Source of the DNA: an uncultured Pseudomonadota bacterium
GTDB lineage: Bacteria; Myxococcota_A; Bradymonadia; Bradymonadales; Bradymonadaceae
DNA length: 64,000 bases
Direction of reading: 5' to 3'
NCBI GenBank assembly: GCA_913057905.1
Contig: CAJXPB010000001.1
Span: forward strand, 1,054,001-1,118,000
In this document: positions 39,819 to 48,891 of the stretch, one piece after another
Layout: every line of letters begins with the position of its first letter
How positions within the stretch are numbered: position 1 is the stretch's first letter
Notes under the pieces: generated by a model
Told to the model about the DNA's origin: nothing
The model's input: the letters and a program-made list of their open reading frames with translations, nothing else
Database searches by the model: none
Translations under genes and position numbers: made by a program

Positions 39819-40745
39819 ATGGCCACCGACCTGAAGTTCGAGTACCTGCGCGAGAAGGCCCTTTCGCGCGAGATCCCCGATGACGCCCCGGCGCCGACCC
39901 TGGAGCTCGATTCGCTGGATACCCTGTGGCTGCAGGTGACAGGGACGCTGTGTAACCTGGCGTGCCTGCACTGCTTTATCTCCTGCGGCCCCAAAAACGA
40001 CAGCCACGACATGATGGAGCTGTCGACAGTCGACGACGCGCTGGAGTGGGCCCGCGACTACGGGGTCAAGGAGTACTACTTCACCGGCGGCGAGCCGTTT
40101 ATGCACCCGGAGATCAAGACGATGATCCGCCGGACTTTGGACCAGGGGCCGCTGTCGATTTTGACCAACGGGCTTCTGATCGACGACGAGATGGCCGGCT
40201 GGCTGGCCGATACGTTCGAGTCGTCGCGCTACAGCCTTGACCTGCGCGTCTCGCTCGATGGCACGACGCCCGAAGAAAACGACGCCCTGCGCGGCCGCGG
40301 CACCTTCGAGAAGATCATCACCTCCATCGAGCGGCTGTGGGACCACGGCATCAACCCGGTGGTCACCGTCACCACGCAACATGCCGGAGCCGGTGGCGAG
40401 GCGAAGCGGCGGGAGTTCTTCGAGTTCGTCCGCTCCCGCGGCATCGACAAGCCCCGGCTGAAGTTTCTGTCGCCCTTTAAGATCGGCCGCGAGGAGCGCC
40501 GCGACCGCGGCTACGAGGACCACGAGCGGCTGGTCGAAGGCGACCTCGGCGACACCGGCGGCGAGCACCTTCAGTGCTCGTCGTGCCGGATGGTCACCTC
40601 GGAAGGGGTGTTCCCCTGTCCCATCCTGATCGAAGAGGAGGATGCCCGCATGGGCGACACCCTCGAGGATGGCATGGAGTCGATCGATTTGGACCATCCC
40701 GCCTGCTATACCTGCCACGTCGACGGCGTCACCTGCACGACCTGA
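39819..40745 (+). CDS. Radical SAM protein with C-terminal cysteine cluster
   Basis: The 308-residue product has the CxxxCxxC motif as CNLACLHC (about residues 47-54) binding the [4Fe-4S] cluster, then YYFTGGEPFMHPEI (GGEP motif binding SAM) and a TIM-barrel pattern (SILTNGLLIDDE, DLRVSLDGT). The last 70 residues carry cysteines (CSSCRMVTSEGVFPC and CYTCHVDGVTC) arranged like the SPASM/twitch auxiliary cluster. Such enzymes modify peptides or small molecules; the substrate is not evident. It is followed after 22 bases by an altered metallophosphoesterase-like gene, probably its partner. No clear ribosome site. Confidence 0.9.
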   Translation: MATDLKFEYLREKALSREIPDDAPAPTLELDSLDTLWLQVTGTLCNLACLHCFISCGPKNDSHDMMELSTVDDALEWARDYGVKEYYFTGGEPFMHPEIKTMIRRTLDQGPLSILTNGLLIDDEMAGWLADTFESSRYSLDLRVSLDGTTPEENDALRGRGTFEKIITSIERLWDHGINPVVTVTTQHAGAGGEAKRREFFEFVRSRGIDKPRLKFLSPFKIGREERRDRGYEDHERLVEGDLGDTGGEHLQCSSCRMVTSEGVFPCPILIEEEDARMGDTLEDGMESIDLDHPACYTCHVDGVTCTT

Positions 40746-40767
40746 TTCACACCGCACGGGAGGCACC

Positions 40768-41562
40768 GTGACAACATCCACACGTACCGTCGCCATCTTT
40801 GGCGGCGTCTACAACAACTACCTGTCGCTGGAGGCCACGCTTGAGGACGCCCGCGACGCCGGCGCCGACGCCATCTATTGTCTGGGCGACATGGGCGGCT
40901 TTGGCCCCTATCCCGACCGGGTGTTTCCCTACCTTCGAGACACGTCCGACGTCTTTGTCATGCAGGGGAACTACGACCAGTCGATCGGCAACCGGCTGGA
41001 GGACTGTGGGTGCGGCTACACCGACCCCAGAGACAACCACTTCGCGCAGATAAGCTACGATTACACCTTCGAGCACACCTCCGAGACCCACAAAGATTGG
41101 CTGGCCGAGCTCCCCGAGAAATTCGAACGCCAGTGGGCCGGACTCAACGTGAGGATGGCCCACGGATCGCCGCGCACGATCAATGAATTCCTGTGGGAAT
41201 CGACCTCGCCGGACCCGTTTCTGGACCGCATGCTCGACGAGTGCGGCGCGGACCTGTTGTTCGTGACACACACCGGCATCCCCTGGCGGCGCGAGTTGCC
41301 CTCGGGGCGGTGGGTGGTCAACGTCGGCGCCATCGGCCGGCCTCCCAATGACGGCACCACCAAGGTGGACTACTTCCTAGCGCACATCGACGACGACGTA
41401 GAAATCGAGCGGCGCCGCGTCGACTACGACCACGAGCGGCTGGCCGGCGAGGTGCGCGAAGTCGGCCTGCCCGAAGAATTTGCCGAGACGCTTGAAACTG
41501 GCTGGTGGACGACCTGCACGGGCAGCATGCCCGCCAAGGAGCGCGCCCAGGGGCCATATTGA
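40768..41562 (+). CDS. Metallophosphoesterase-fold protein with altered metal site
   Basis: The 264-residue product follows the YfcE-like phosphodiesterase order. The first motif AIFGGVYNNYLSLEATL stands where DxHGNxxALEA is expected (Asp and His lost). The second, YCLGDMGGFGPYPDR, keeps GD. The third, MQGNYDQS, has Tyr for the His of GNHD. Then MAHGSP and VTHTGIPW keep histidines. At least one metal site is thus altered. It begins with GTG at 40768 behind GGGAGG, the only start giving the domain without an extension through the previous gene. Forming a pair with the radical SAM gene, it likely acts in the same pathway. Confidence 0.85.
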   Translation: MTTSTRTVAIFGGVYNNYLSLEATLEDARDAGADAIYCLGDMGGFGPYPDRVFPYLRDTSDVFVMQGNYDQSIGNRLEDCGCGYTDPRDNHFAQISYDYTFEHTSETHKDWLAELPEKFERQWAGLNVRMAHGSPRTINEFLWESTSPDPFLDRMLDECGADLLFVTHTGIPWRRELPSGRWVVNVGAIGRPPNDGTTKVDYFLAHIDDDVEIERRRVDYDHERLAGEVREVGLPEEFAETLETGWWTTCTGSMPAKERAQGPY

Positions 41563-41644
41563 CGTCCGACGTTGAATCGCACTGAATAGTCCGGCAGACT
41601 TGAGCGTCTGACGTATGCGACGTGCCATCCACCGAGGAGACCCG

Positions 41645-42397
41645 ATGTCGACACGACACATCATCACGACGCTCCTGGCTGCCGTCCTGCTCTGCGTTTC
41701 GACCAGTGCCGCCGCAGCCGACGGCGACGTCGTCGATCCGGGGCCCTTCGACAGCGTGCTCAAGACCTACGTCGACGATGCAGGCGACGTCGACTACGCG
41801 GGCATCAAGGCGTCGGACGAAGCCGGCGAAAGGCTCGACACCTACGTCGAATCCCTGGCCGACGCCGACCCCGAAGGCCACACCGAAGACGCCCGGCTCG
41901 CCTTCTGGCTGAATGCCTACAATGCGCTCGTCATCGACGCCGTCGTCGAACGATGGCCCGTCTCCAGTCCCATGAAGGTCGACGGCTTCTTCGACGGCAT
42001 CACCCACGAGGTCGCGGGCCGCTCGATGACCCTCGACGCCATCGAACACAAGCACATCCGGCCGACCTTCGAGGAGCCGCGCATCCACTTCGTGCTGGTC
42101 TGCGCCGCCGAGTCGTGTCCCCGGTTGCGCCAGCAAGCGCTGACGGCGTCAAACGTCGAGTCCGCCATGGAGGCCGCCGCGCGGGAATTCATCCCGAGAG
42201 CCACCGAGCTCAAAGATGAGAAGACGGTGGTGACCAGCAAGCTGTTCGAGTGGTTCGGCGAGGACTTCGAAAAGGCGGCTGGATCGGTGGAGGCGTACCT
42301 TGCGCAGTACACAGACGGCGAGGTCGCCGAGGCGCTGAAGAAGTCCGAAACCGAGCTGCGCTTCAGCGACTACTCCTGGAAGATCAACGCTCAGTGA
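41645..42397 (+). CDS. DUF547-domain secreted protein
   Basis: The 250-residue product has a signal peptide with cleavage near SAAAADGD (about residue 26) and a DUF547 domain: VDYAGIKASDEAGERLDTYVESLADAD, ARLAFWLNAYNALVIDAV (the conserved FWxNxYNA motif), and HFVLVCAAESCPRLRQQA, with the conserved CAxxxCP cysteine pair. DUF547 proteins are periplasmic or extracellular and of unknown biochemical function, sometimes linked to ubiquitin-like or transglutaminase-like folds. The ATG at 41645 follows GAGGAG. It overlaps the convergent HEAT-repeat gene by 14 bases. Confidence 0.92.
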   Translation: MSTRHIITTLLAAVLLCVSTSAAAADGDVVDPGPFDSVLKTYVDDAGDVDYAGIKASDEAGERLDTYVESLADADPEGHTEDARLAFWLNAYNALVIDAVVERWPVSSPMKVDGFFDGITHEVAGRSMTLDAIEHKHIRPTFEEPRIHFVLVCAAESCPRLRQQALTASNVESAMEAAAREFIPRATELKDEKTVVTSKLFEWFGEDFEKAAGSVEAYLAQYTDGEVAEALKKSETELRFSDYSWKINAQ

Positions 42398-43964
42398 CCT
42401 CGGCCATCTCGCTGCCGCGAGCCAGCCAGAGGCCAGCCCCGCTCATCAGTCGGATGCCGTAGTAATTCAGCGAGCGGTCCTGGATGTAAAAGTGGCGAAA
42501 CAGGTAGTCGAGGTGGGCACCCGGGTCAGTGCGCACGAGGTGTTCCAGGAAGGCGTAGCGTGGCCGGACGTGTTCGACTCCGCGGATCGTCTCGGCGACG
42601 TCCTCCTGGTCGGCCAGGGCCACGAGCAGCGAAGCAGCTTTCGCCGTCGCCGCCATCGAGGCGCGGCCGCCGGCGATCTCCATCAAGGTATCTTTCAGCG
42701 CTTCGACCGGGCCGGCTCCCTCGGTCCGCTCCATCATGGCTGCCAACAGATCCAGGGCGGGCTCGACGCCCTCCTGGCTGGAGAGTCGATTCCGAAGCCT
42801 GGGCACCCACTCCTGGTCAAATGCCTCGACCAGGGCCTTGGCGACGACGCCTCGCGTGGCCCGCTCTCCCTGGTCGAAGTTCTGGTCGGTCAGCACGTCG
42901 ATCAACGGCTCCACCGACGCCCCTTGGCGCCCGCTGTACAGCTCGATAGCACGGTGTCTGAGGGGCGCCCTCGCATCGACCATGGCCAACTTTAGACTCA
43001 GCCGGGCGGCATCGCTGGGGTGAGCGGAGAGCGCCTCCAGGACATCGATGTACTCGGCGACCGAGGCGTTTTTCATGTACGCCTTCGCCTGGTCGACGAC
43101 GCCCTCGTGTCCGAGTGCGGCGAGACCGAGGACGGCGGCTCGCACCAGTTTCTTGTCGACCGACTTCTCCGGAAGCGCCAGCCGCGTGCCCATGTTGCGC
43201 ACGTCGGCTCGATCGAGGATCGCCCGGTAGGCGGGTTCGGCGGCCTTTGACCTCGCCTCTCGCAGGATCCGCGCTGCACGCAGGCGCTTGCTCAGCGAAG
43301 CGCCACGGTTTTGAAGCTCTTCGACCAGGGGCTCAGCCCGGTCGGTCTGCTCCAACCGAAGCATCAGTTTCAAGACCGGCCCGGCCAAGACCGGGTCGCG
43401 CCGGTCCAGATACTGGGCCATTTTGGGTACAAACAACTGCTCGACGTGGCTTCGCCGGCCGTCATTGAGCGCCGCCTCGACCATCGGCATCAGCCCTTCG
43501 CGGAAGGCATGCAGCCGAAGGGCTCGGCCGTGGCTATCCTGAATGGCCCGCCAGAGAAGTTCGCGCTGAGCTTTTGGTTCGGCGTGTTTCAGCGCCACGT
43601 CTACGAGTGCGATCCGCTCGGCCTCGCTCCCCTCGTTGAAGCGGACCATCATCTGGCGCTGCCCCTCCTTGGGATCGACCCGCATCAGCGCCTCGACGGC
43701 GGCCACGCGGACCATTGCTTCTTCATCGCGGACCAACGAGTCGAGCCGGTCTACAAACGGCGAGTTGCCCATCAGCCCGAGCACCCGCGCCGTTTCGGCC
43801 CGCACGAAGGGATCGTCCTCGATCGACACCCCCGTCTGGACGATCTTCTGGAGCTGATTGAACTCCCGCTCGCCGACTTTCCCGCCGGGATCGCACCCAG
43901 CAGCCACGGCGACCAAGAGCCCAGCCATCCCCAGGGCGATCCATCTCTTTACACGGCTCCTCAT
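42384..43964 (-). CDS. HEAT-repeat lipoprotein
   Basis: The 526-residue product has a lipoprotein signal with lipobox VAAGC (Cys24) and then an all-helical HEAT-like array through most of its length: ETARVLGLMGNSPFVDRLDSLV, MVRVAAVEALMRVDPKEG, RAAVLGLAALGHEGVVDQAKAYM, and so on. HEAT solenoids act as protein-binding scaffolds; being lipidated, it should sit on the outer or inner membrane facing the periplasm. Its ATG (43964) overlaps the stop of the upstream hydrolase gene, which implies coupled translation. An in-frame ATG at 44039 exists but would put the lipobox too far inside. Confidence 0.82.
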   Translation of the reverse strand: MRSRVKRWIALGMAGLLVAVAAGCDPGGKVGEREFNQLQKIVQTGVSIEDDPFVRAETARVLGLMGNSPFVDRLDSLVRDEEAMVRVAAVEALMRVDPKEGQRQMMVRFNEGSEAERIALVDVALKHAEPKAQRELLWRAIQDSHGRALRLHAFREGLMPMVEAALNDGRRSHVEQLFVPKMAQYLDRRDPVLAGPVLKLMLRLEQTDRAEPLVEELQNRGASLSKRLRAARILREARSKAAEPAYRAILDRADVRNMGTRLALPEKSVDKKLVRAAVLGLAALGHEGVVDQAKAYMKNASVAEYIDVLEALSAHPSDAARLSLKLAMVDARAPLRHRAIELYSGRQGASVEPLIDVLTDQNFDQGERATRGVVAKALVEAFDQEWVPRLRNRLSSQEGVEPALDLLAAMMERTEGAGPVEALKDTLMEIAGGRASMAATAKAASLLVALADQEDVAETIRGVEHVRPRYAFLEHLVRTDPGAHLDYLFRHFYIQDRSLNYYGIRLMSGAGLWLARGSEMAEVTER

Positions 43965-44896
43965 TCGCGGGTCCCGGCCTGTGCGTCGGACGAATGGCTC
44001 GCCATCCAACCGACGATGCGGGAGACGTGTTCGGCCCACGCCGGCTCGTTGAGAATCTCGTGGTATTCGTTGGGGAAGACCTCCATATCCCGTTCCGGAG
44101 ATCCCAGACGATGGTAGACCTCACGGGTCGCCTCGGGGTCACAGAGTTTGTCGTCGCCGGCCACCAAAAACAGGAACGGGTGCTCAATGGTGTCGGCGCG
44201 CTCTTTGAGGTCCTCCTGAGCGGCCAGAGCTTCGACGAACCACCGCGTCGTCGAGACTTCGTGAACAAGTGGGTCGCGGCGGTACGCGTCGACGACCGCT
44301 TCGATGTGGGAGAGGTGGCTCGGGTCCAGATCCGTCGACAACGCCAGAGTGGGCCAGACTTTGCTGAAGACCTTCGCCGCCGTCGACTTCACCTTTGGCA
44401 CGTCGATGGCCAGCTCGCACATCGGGCTCGTGACCACGTATCCGGTCACGTCGTTTCGCCGCCCCAGTGCGTGGCGCAGCGCGATCAGGCCTCCGTTGGA
44501 GTGGCCCAGAACAAACAGTGGCAGGTGCGGGTGTTCATCTCGAATTCGATCGATCAGCCGGTCGAAATCATCGACGTAATCGGAGTAGCGCTCGACATGT
44601 CCGCGGCGTCCGGTGCTTCGACCGTGGCCCCGGGCATCGATCGCCTGAACGCCCCACCCGGCACGTGCCAGCGCTGCGGCGATGTGTTGATACCGCGACG
44701 AATGTTCGCCGAAGCCGTGCATCAGCGCCACGACGCCCTGGAGTTCGCCATCACTTGGCGTCCAGGACTGCAAGAAGAGTTCTTCGCCGCCTTTGCCGTC
44801 GATGTAGGTCTCGCCGCGCGACACATCTTCGACGTCCAGCCCCCGTCCCGGCGCCAACCCCTCGGGGCTGAAGCGCATTGATTCGCTGTCATTCAT
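43961..44896 (-). CDS. Alpha/beta hydrolase, monoacylglycerol lipase type
   Basis: The 311-residue product has the classic lysophospholipase/monoglyceride lipase layout (Hydrolase_4): the oxyanion segment MHGFGEHSSRY, the AIDARGHGRSTGRRGHV motif, nucleophile elbow GHSNGG (Ser about 133), the acid in VAGDDKLCD and the His in NEYHEI. The family hydrolyses monoacylglycerols or lysophospholipids. There is no signal peptide, so a cytoplasmic site is likely, despite coupling with the lipidated HEAT protein. Upstream lies the mcrC 3' end, separated by 68 bases with no visible terminator. Confidence 0.92.
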   Translation of the reverse strand: MNDSESMRFSPEGLAPGRGLDVEDVSRGETYIDGKGGEELFLQSWTPSDGELQGVVALMHGFGEHSSRYQHIAAALARAGWGVQAIDARGHGRSTGRRGHVERYSDYVDDFDRLIDRIRDEHPHLPLFVLGHSNGGLIALRHALGRRNDVTGYVVTSPMCELAIDVPKVKSTAAKVFSKVWPTLALSTDLDPSHLSHIEAVVDAYRRDPLVHEVSTTRWFVEALAAQEDLKERADTIEHPFLFLVAGDDKLCDPEATREVYHRLGSPERDMEVFPNEYHEILNEPAWAEHVSRIVGWMASHSSDAQAGTRE

Positions 44897-44964
44897 GTCT
44901 TGCCCGCTCGACTACGAAATCCACGGGTTTGCAGACGATAGGGTAACTCACACCGCCGGTTCTG

Positions 44965-46347
44965 TCAGTGCGCTGGTCGTGATTCCGGCGATGGTTCTCG
45001 TCTGACGAGTTTTGTCAGGTCCTCAGCCAACCGATCCCGAGCTGCCGAAGATCGAGCCAAATCCCCATTGAGATCGACGAATTCCACACCAACTTCTTTG
45101 CCACCATTATCGCCGGAGGAGTTCGACTCGGGAACATGGTAAGTTTCCGCTTGAAGGCTTCGCCCGCCTTTCGGATAGAGCAGGATACTCCGCTGGGCCC
45201 CGAAACGCTGAGCATAGGCATAAAGTTGGTAGAGATCGCCCGTGGAAATTCCCTTTGGCGACCCCGTGGTCCCCTCCTCTAGCAACTTCCACTTCGTGTC
45301 GATGATGATGGGCTCTTGGTCGTCTCGTCCCATCAACAGAATGTCCGGCTTCATACGGACCGGCCCGCTCCGTTCTGAAGGTCCTGTCCAGAGCAAATAG
45401 CGCTTCAGATGTTTGGACTGCGGATGCAGACGATACCGGTCCCGCAGATCTCCTCGCAGCACTCGGCTGCGCATGAAGTCAGTGATGAAGCGCTCGTACA
45501 CGGAGTTCATATCGAACAGAAGTGAATACGTCCGAGTCTGGCCGAAGGTGCCGGTTGGGGAGAGTCCAAGATAGAGCATGCGACAGAAGTCGAACGACTC
45601 CTTGAAGCGCCGATTTTTTCGGCTGAAGTGAACCCGGTCGAAATCAGGCGGGCGAACCGGAGTGTCCTTCACATCGCCCAACACGAGGAGACAGTGCTTG
45701 AGGACCTCGTCCACCGACGGCCTCGAGATCACCGTCCGCAACCGACGGCACGCAGCTTTGAAGATGCGGTTGAGCTGATTGTCCTCCACGTAGTCGTCGT
45801 ACTGGACGAAAAACCGGTCCTTCCGCGCGGCGTTGTGCTTGAAGTGCTCGCTGAAGTCGAGCTTTCCCTTCAGCTTGGGGCTGTTCTCCGAGCGCCGCTC
45901 ATAGGACCGGTGCAGCCCTTGGTGGAGCTCGTCGCGGAGCCTCCGCGAAAAGAGATCGACGAAGACATCGAGCAGAGTCGTCTGGCCTGTCGCCAGGTCG
46001 GCGACATCCCTCGGCCGCGCCGGAACATCGCCGGCGGTTACGAGCATGTAGATGAGGTTTCGACGGGCCTGAAGGGTATCGATCCCGTGGCGGTGAAACT
46101 TGGGCAAGACCTCGACAGTTAGCCCGCCGAGTTGCACGACGCCCACCCAATTCTTGGGCCACATCCGGTTGCGGCGCCACTCGAATATCTGGTCGCCCGA
46201 GCCGTCGGCGTGTTTCTCGTCGAAGGAACGCAGACGTTGGAAGTGCTTCTCTGACAACACCCTTCGTTCGCCCCGGCTGTCGCCGGTCTCCTCGTCGCCC
46301 TTTCCCCGGTAGAGCCGCTCGTATTCGCTAACCGTCACATGCGTCAT
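44965..46347 (-). CDS. mcrC: McrC nuclease subunit of an McrBC-type restriction system
   Basis: The 460-residue product has the McrC plan: an amino-terminal binding region with VGVVQLGGLTVEVLPKF (contacts the McrB ring), a helical middle (KLKGKLDF is the family's conserved GxI/LDF step), and a C-terminal PD-(D/E)xK nuclease with MKPDILL and PIIIDTKWK as the D...DxK pair, followed by GDLYQLYAYA. It cleaves modified DNA when coupled to the GTPase McrB. Its ATG overlaps the mcrB stop (ATGA). It marks the left edge of the defence region. Confidence 0.93.
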   Translation of the reverse strand: MTHVTVSEYERLYRGKGDEETGDSRGERRVLSEKHFQRLRSFDEKHADGSGDQIFEWRRNRMWPKNWVGVVQLGGLTVEVLPKFHRHGIDTLQARRNLIYMLVTAGDVPARPRDVADLATGQTTLLDVFVDLFSRRLRDELHQGLHRSYERRSENSPKLKGKLDFSEHFKHNAARKDRFFVQYDDYVEDNQLNRIFKAACRRLRTVISRPSVDEVLKHCLLVLGDVKDTPVRPPDFDRVHFSRKNRRFKESFDFCRMLYLGLSPTGTFGQTRTYSLLFDMNSVYERFITDFMRSRVLRGDLRDRYRLHPQSKHLKRYLLWTGPSERSGPVRMKPDILLMGRDDQEPIIIDTKWKLLEEGTTGSPKGISTGDLYQLYAYAQRFGAQRSILLYPKGGRSLQAETYHVPESNSSGDNGGKEVGVEFVDLNGDLARSSAARDRLAEDLTKLVRREPSPESRPAH

Positions 46348-48683
46348 AGATAGGTTCCGGAACGAACCGCTTCCCGGACATCGGGCGCCAGGATGGCGTC
46401 GAAGAAGGTGCGCAGAGTCTCGTCATCATCGGCCTCGGCAAAGTCCGTATTCACCGACCACCGAAGCTCGTCTTCGTAGTCCTGGTGATCCATTCGAAGC
46501 ACGTTGGTTTCATCCAAGACGTCGACCTCCAGGATAGGCGTCGAGTAGTCGGAGCCATCGAATGCGTGACGGTCGCCCGGGTCGCGCGCTGGTTCGCCCC
46601 GTTCGTCACGCGGACACCCCAGTGCCATGCCGATCTGATGCCAGGAACCGTAAAAGTACTCCTGCAAAAGCGGGATGATCCGGTCGATGAAGACGTCGCG
46701 CAGATCGACCAGGTCGCGAGCCTCCATGAAGTAGGAATGGCCGATCTGATGGTCGCGATCGTACAGAAACTCGATACGGTCATTGATCGTCTGAAGTAGC
46801 GCGGCGGCCAGAGCGATAAACTCATCGGAGTCGTCGAGCTCTGATTGGAGCTTCTCGACCAAGGCTTCGACCTCGGGCATCATCTCGACGTACTCGAACC
46901 GCCGTCTGAGCGCGGCGTCGAGCAACGCGATGGAGCGATCCGCCGTGTTCATCGTTCCGAGCACGTGGAGATTCGGCGGCACACCGAACGTCTCCTTGGA
47001 GTACGGCAGCCGGACCAGCAATTCATCGTCGCGGCTCAGCCGTTTGTTCGGTTCCAACAACGTGATCAACTCACCGAGGATCTTGCTGATGTTGCCTCGA
47101 TTGATCTCGTCGATGATCAGCACGTAGGGCTTCGCGTTCTCGAACCCCGTAAAAGCGTCCGTGCCCCGCTCTTCGCGCCGCTCATCCAGGTAGGTCGACG
47201 CGCTGGCGATCCGGCTCTCTTGGCTGGCCTCCCGTATCTCGCCGCTTACGTCCGAGCGGCCGGTCTGTTCGCCGGGCTCCTGTTCCATCAGTAGCCGATA
47301 CATGACCCAGTTCGGCGTGAAATTGCCCGGTCGAGACAGAGTGCTATCGACCTTGCGCCGCCCCAGCGCGTTGAAGTCGGTGCCCAGTTCCTGACGTTTG
47401 TTCCACCAGCGTTTTACCGTCTTCTTCTCGACGACGTAGGTCGTGTTCGAAGCGTCGTCCGTACGGATGAGTCTGAATCTGTCGTTATCGACGGTTTCTG
47501 CACGATATTTGGCCTTCTGACTCCGACAGGTGACTTCATCTTCCTCCTCGACCCGGATTTGGAGGGCCCGCCAACGGGCTTCGAACCGCTCGTCATCACC
47601 CTTGAGGTCCAACCCCTCCGAGGCTGCGAGCAGAGCGATCCTTTTGAAGACCCCCATTTCGCATTGGTACTCCACGTCGCCCGAACCGTCGTCGGACTCG
47701 GTGGTCTGGTCCGACATGACCGGTCGGATTCCCTCGACGAACTCCTCGTATCCGAAGGACTGATGGAAGGTCACGAATTCGATGCGTCCTTCGCTGCGTA
47801 GTCGTCGATACCGCCGGGTCACTTCGCCGTCCTCGATGTCGTCGCCGGGGCCGATTTCCCCGCACAGTTCCACGGCGCGTCGTTCGGTCTTGTAGGTCTT
47901 TCCCGTCCCGGGAGGCCCGTAGAGCAGCAGATTGCGAGTCTCGTCTGCCTCTCCTTCCAGTTCCTCGGCCACCGAGTCTTCAGCCAGGCCCGCCTGCTGC
48001 TCTGGCCGGCCCTCACGGACGTCCTCTTGGTCCGGCGCAGCCAGTCCATCCCTGTCGGCGGGCGTCACCTCGACGAGGTTCTTCGAGCGAAACTTTTCGT
48101 CGTAGACCTCGGCCAATCGGAGGAGTCCGTCGAGATCCCGGCGAATCTCGGCGTCGCTCGGGACGTTTCCGGCCTCGTAGAAACGGTGAAAGAGCGTCCC
48201 GTTGGTCAGCCGCCCGGTGTCACCTGAGGAATCCGACTCGATGCGGGGAACACCCGCCTCGAATCGCCACGCCATCTCGGTCTCTTGGTTTAGCACCGCA
48301 CGTAAACGGTCTCGCTGCTCAATCTTTTGCGCGGAATCAGGCCCCTGGTCCTCCTGACGGACGTCGGTAAGAAGCAGAAAGACGCCCCGCATATCCAAGG
48401 GAAAGAGCACGCTGAGCCGCAGTCGCGGGTTCCGGTCGTTCTTGCTCGTGCGATCGGGGATGAACTGCAAAAGCGGTACTTTGCCGGGCCGATCCAAGAA
48501 TTCGATGTTCGCGTCGACCTCGTATTCGGCCGATGCCCGGACTCCGAACAGGCCCGAAAGCCTCTCCTCGATCTGTTGAAAGGCCTCCTCGACTTCCGTC
48601 GGCATGTCGCGGCTCGGTCGCGAAGATCCGGTCGGGTAGTCGTTGAGAATCGTACGAAGAGAATCTCGCAGTACGTCTGTCAT
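46344..48683 (-). CDS. mcrB: McrB-like AAA+ GTPase of an McrBC-type restriction system
   Basis: The 779-residue product has an amino-terminal domain resembling MrcB_N/DUF3578 (about 1-190; GTLFHRFYEAGNVP near its end), then an AAA+ module: Walker A GPPGTGKTYKT near residue 254, the McrB signature VLIIDEINRGNISKILGEL near 520, MNTADRSIALLDAALRRRF with the arginine finger, and QIGHSYF. McrB recognises modified DNA and translocates with GTP; the amino-terminal domain sets the specificity and is not of the classical DUF3578-free E. coli type. Start is ATG 48683 (an alternative at 48743 would extend upstream). It is divergent from the helicase operon across a 208-base spacer. Confidence 0.92.
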   Translation of the reverse strand: MTDVLRDSLRTILNDYPTGSSRPSRDMPTEVEEAFQQIEERLSGLFGVRASAEYEVDANIEFLDRPGKVPLLQFIPDRTSKNDRNPRLRLSVLFPLDMRGVFLLLTDVRQEDQGPDSAQKIEQRDRLRAVLNQETEMAWRFEAGVPRIESDSSGDTGRLTNGTLFHRFYEAGNVPSDAEIRRDLDGLLRLAEVYDEKFRSKNLVEVTPADRDGLAAPDQEDVREGRPEQQAGLAEDSVAEELEGEADETRNLLLYGPPGTGKTYKTERRAVELCGEIGPGDDIEDGEVTRRYRRLRSEGRIEFVTFHQSFGYEEFVEGIRPVMSDQTTESDDGSGDVEYQCEMGVFKRIALLAASEGLDLKGDDERFEARWRALQIRVEEEDEVTCRSQKAKYRAETVDNDRFRLIRTDDASNTTYVVEKKTVKRWWNKRQELGTDFNALGRRKVDSTLSRPGNFTPNWVMYRLLMEQEPGEQTGRSDVSGEIREASQESRIASASTYLDERREERGTDAFTGFENAKPYVLIIDEINRGNISKILGELITLLEPNKRLSRDDELLVRLPYSKETFGVPPNLHVLGTMNTADRSIALLDAALRRRFEYVEMMPEVEALVEKLQSELDDSDEFIALAAALLQTINDRIEFLYDRDHQIGHSYFMEARDLVDLRDVFIDRIIPLLQEYFYGSWHQIGMALGCPRDERGEPARDPGDRHAFDGSDYSTPILEVDVLDETNVLRMDHQDYEDELRWSVNTDFAEADDDETLRTFFDAILAPDVREAVRSGTYL

Positions 48684-48815
48684 GATTGCAGTCGCCCCAT
48701 CCAGGGAGGTCAGAGAGTCAGTCAGCCGCAGTGTAGTCCACACGACCGACGAGCGAAACGATTTCCGTCGATCCTCTGACGATCAAGCTATTTCTGACCC
48801 GGGGAGGCCGGCTGA

Positions 48816-48845
48816 TTGACGCTCGTTTGAACTGAAGCCTATACT
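48816..48845 (+). promoter_or_regulatory. Promoter of the helicase-methylase operon
   Basis: TTGACG (48816-48821) and TATACT (48840-48845) have an 18-base spacer and lie 46 bases before the helicase ATG. This is the best sigma-70-like promoter in the window. Confidence 0.65.
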
Positions 48846-48891
48846 CTCCATCAGCGAAATTTCTCCCGATTTCCATGGGGATAAAGAACAC

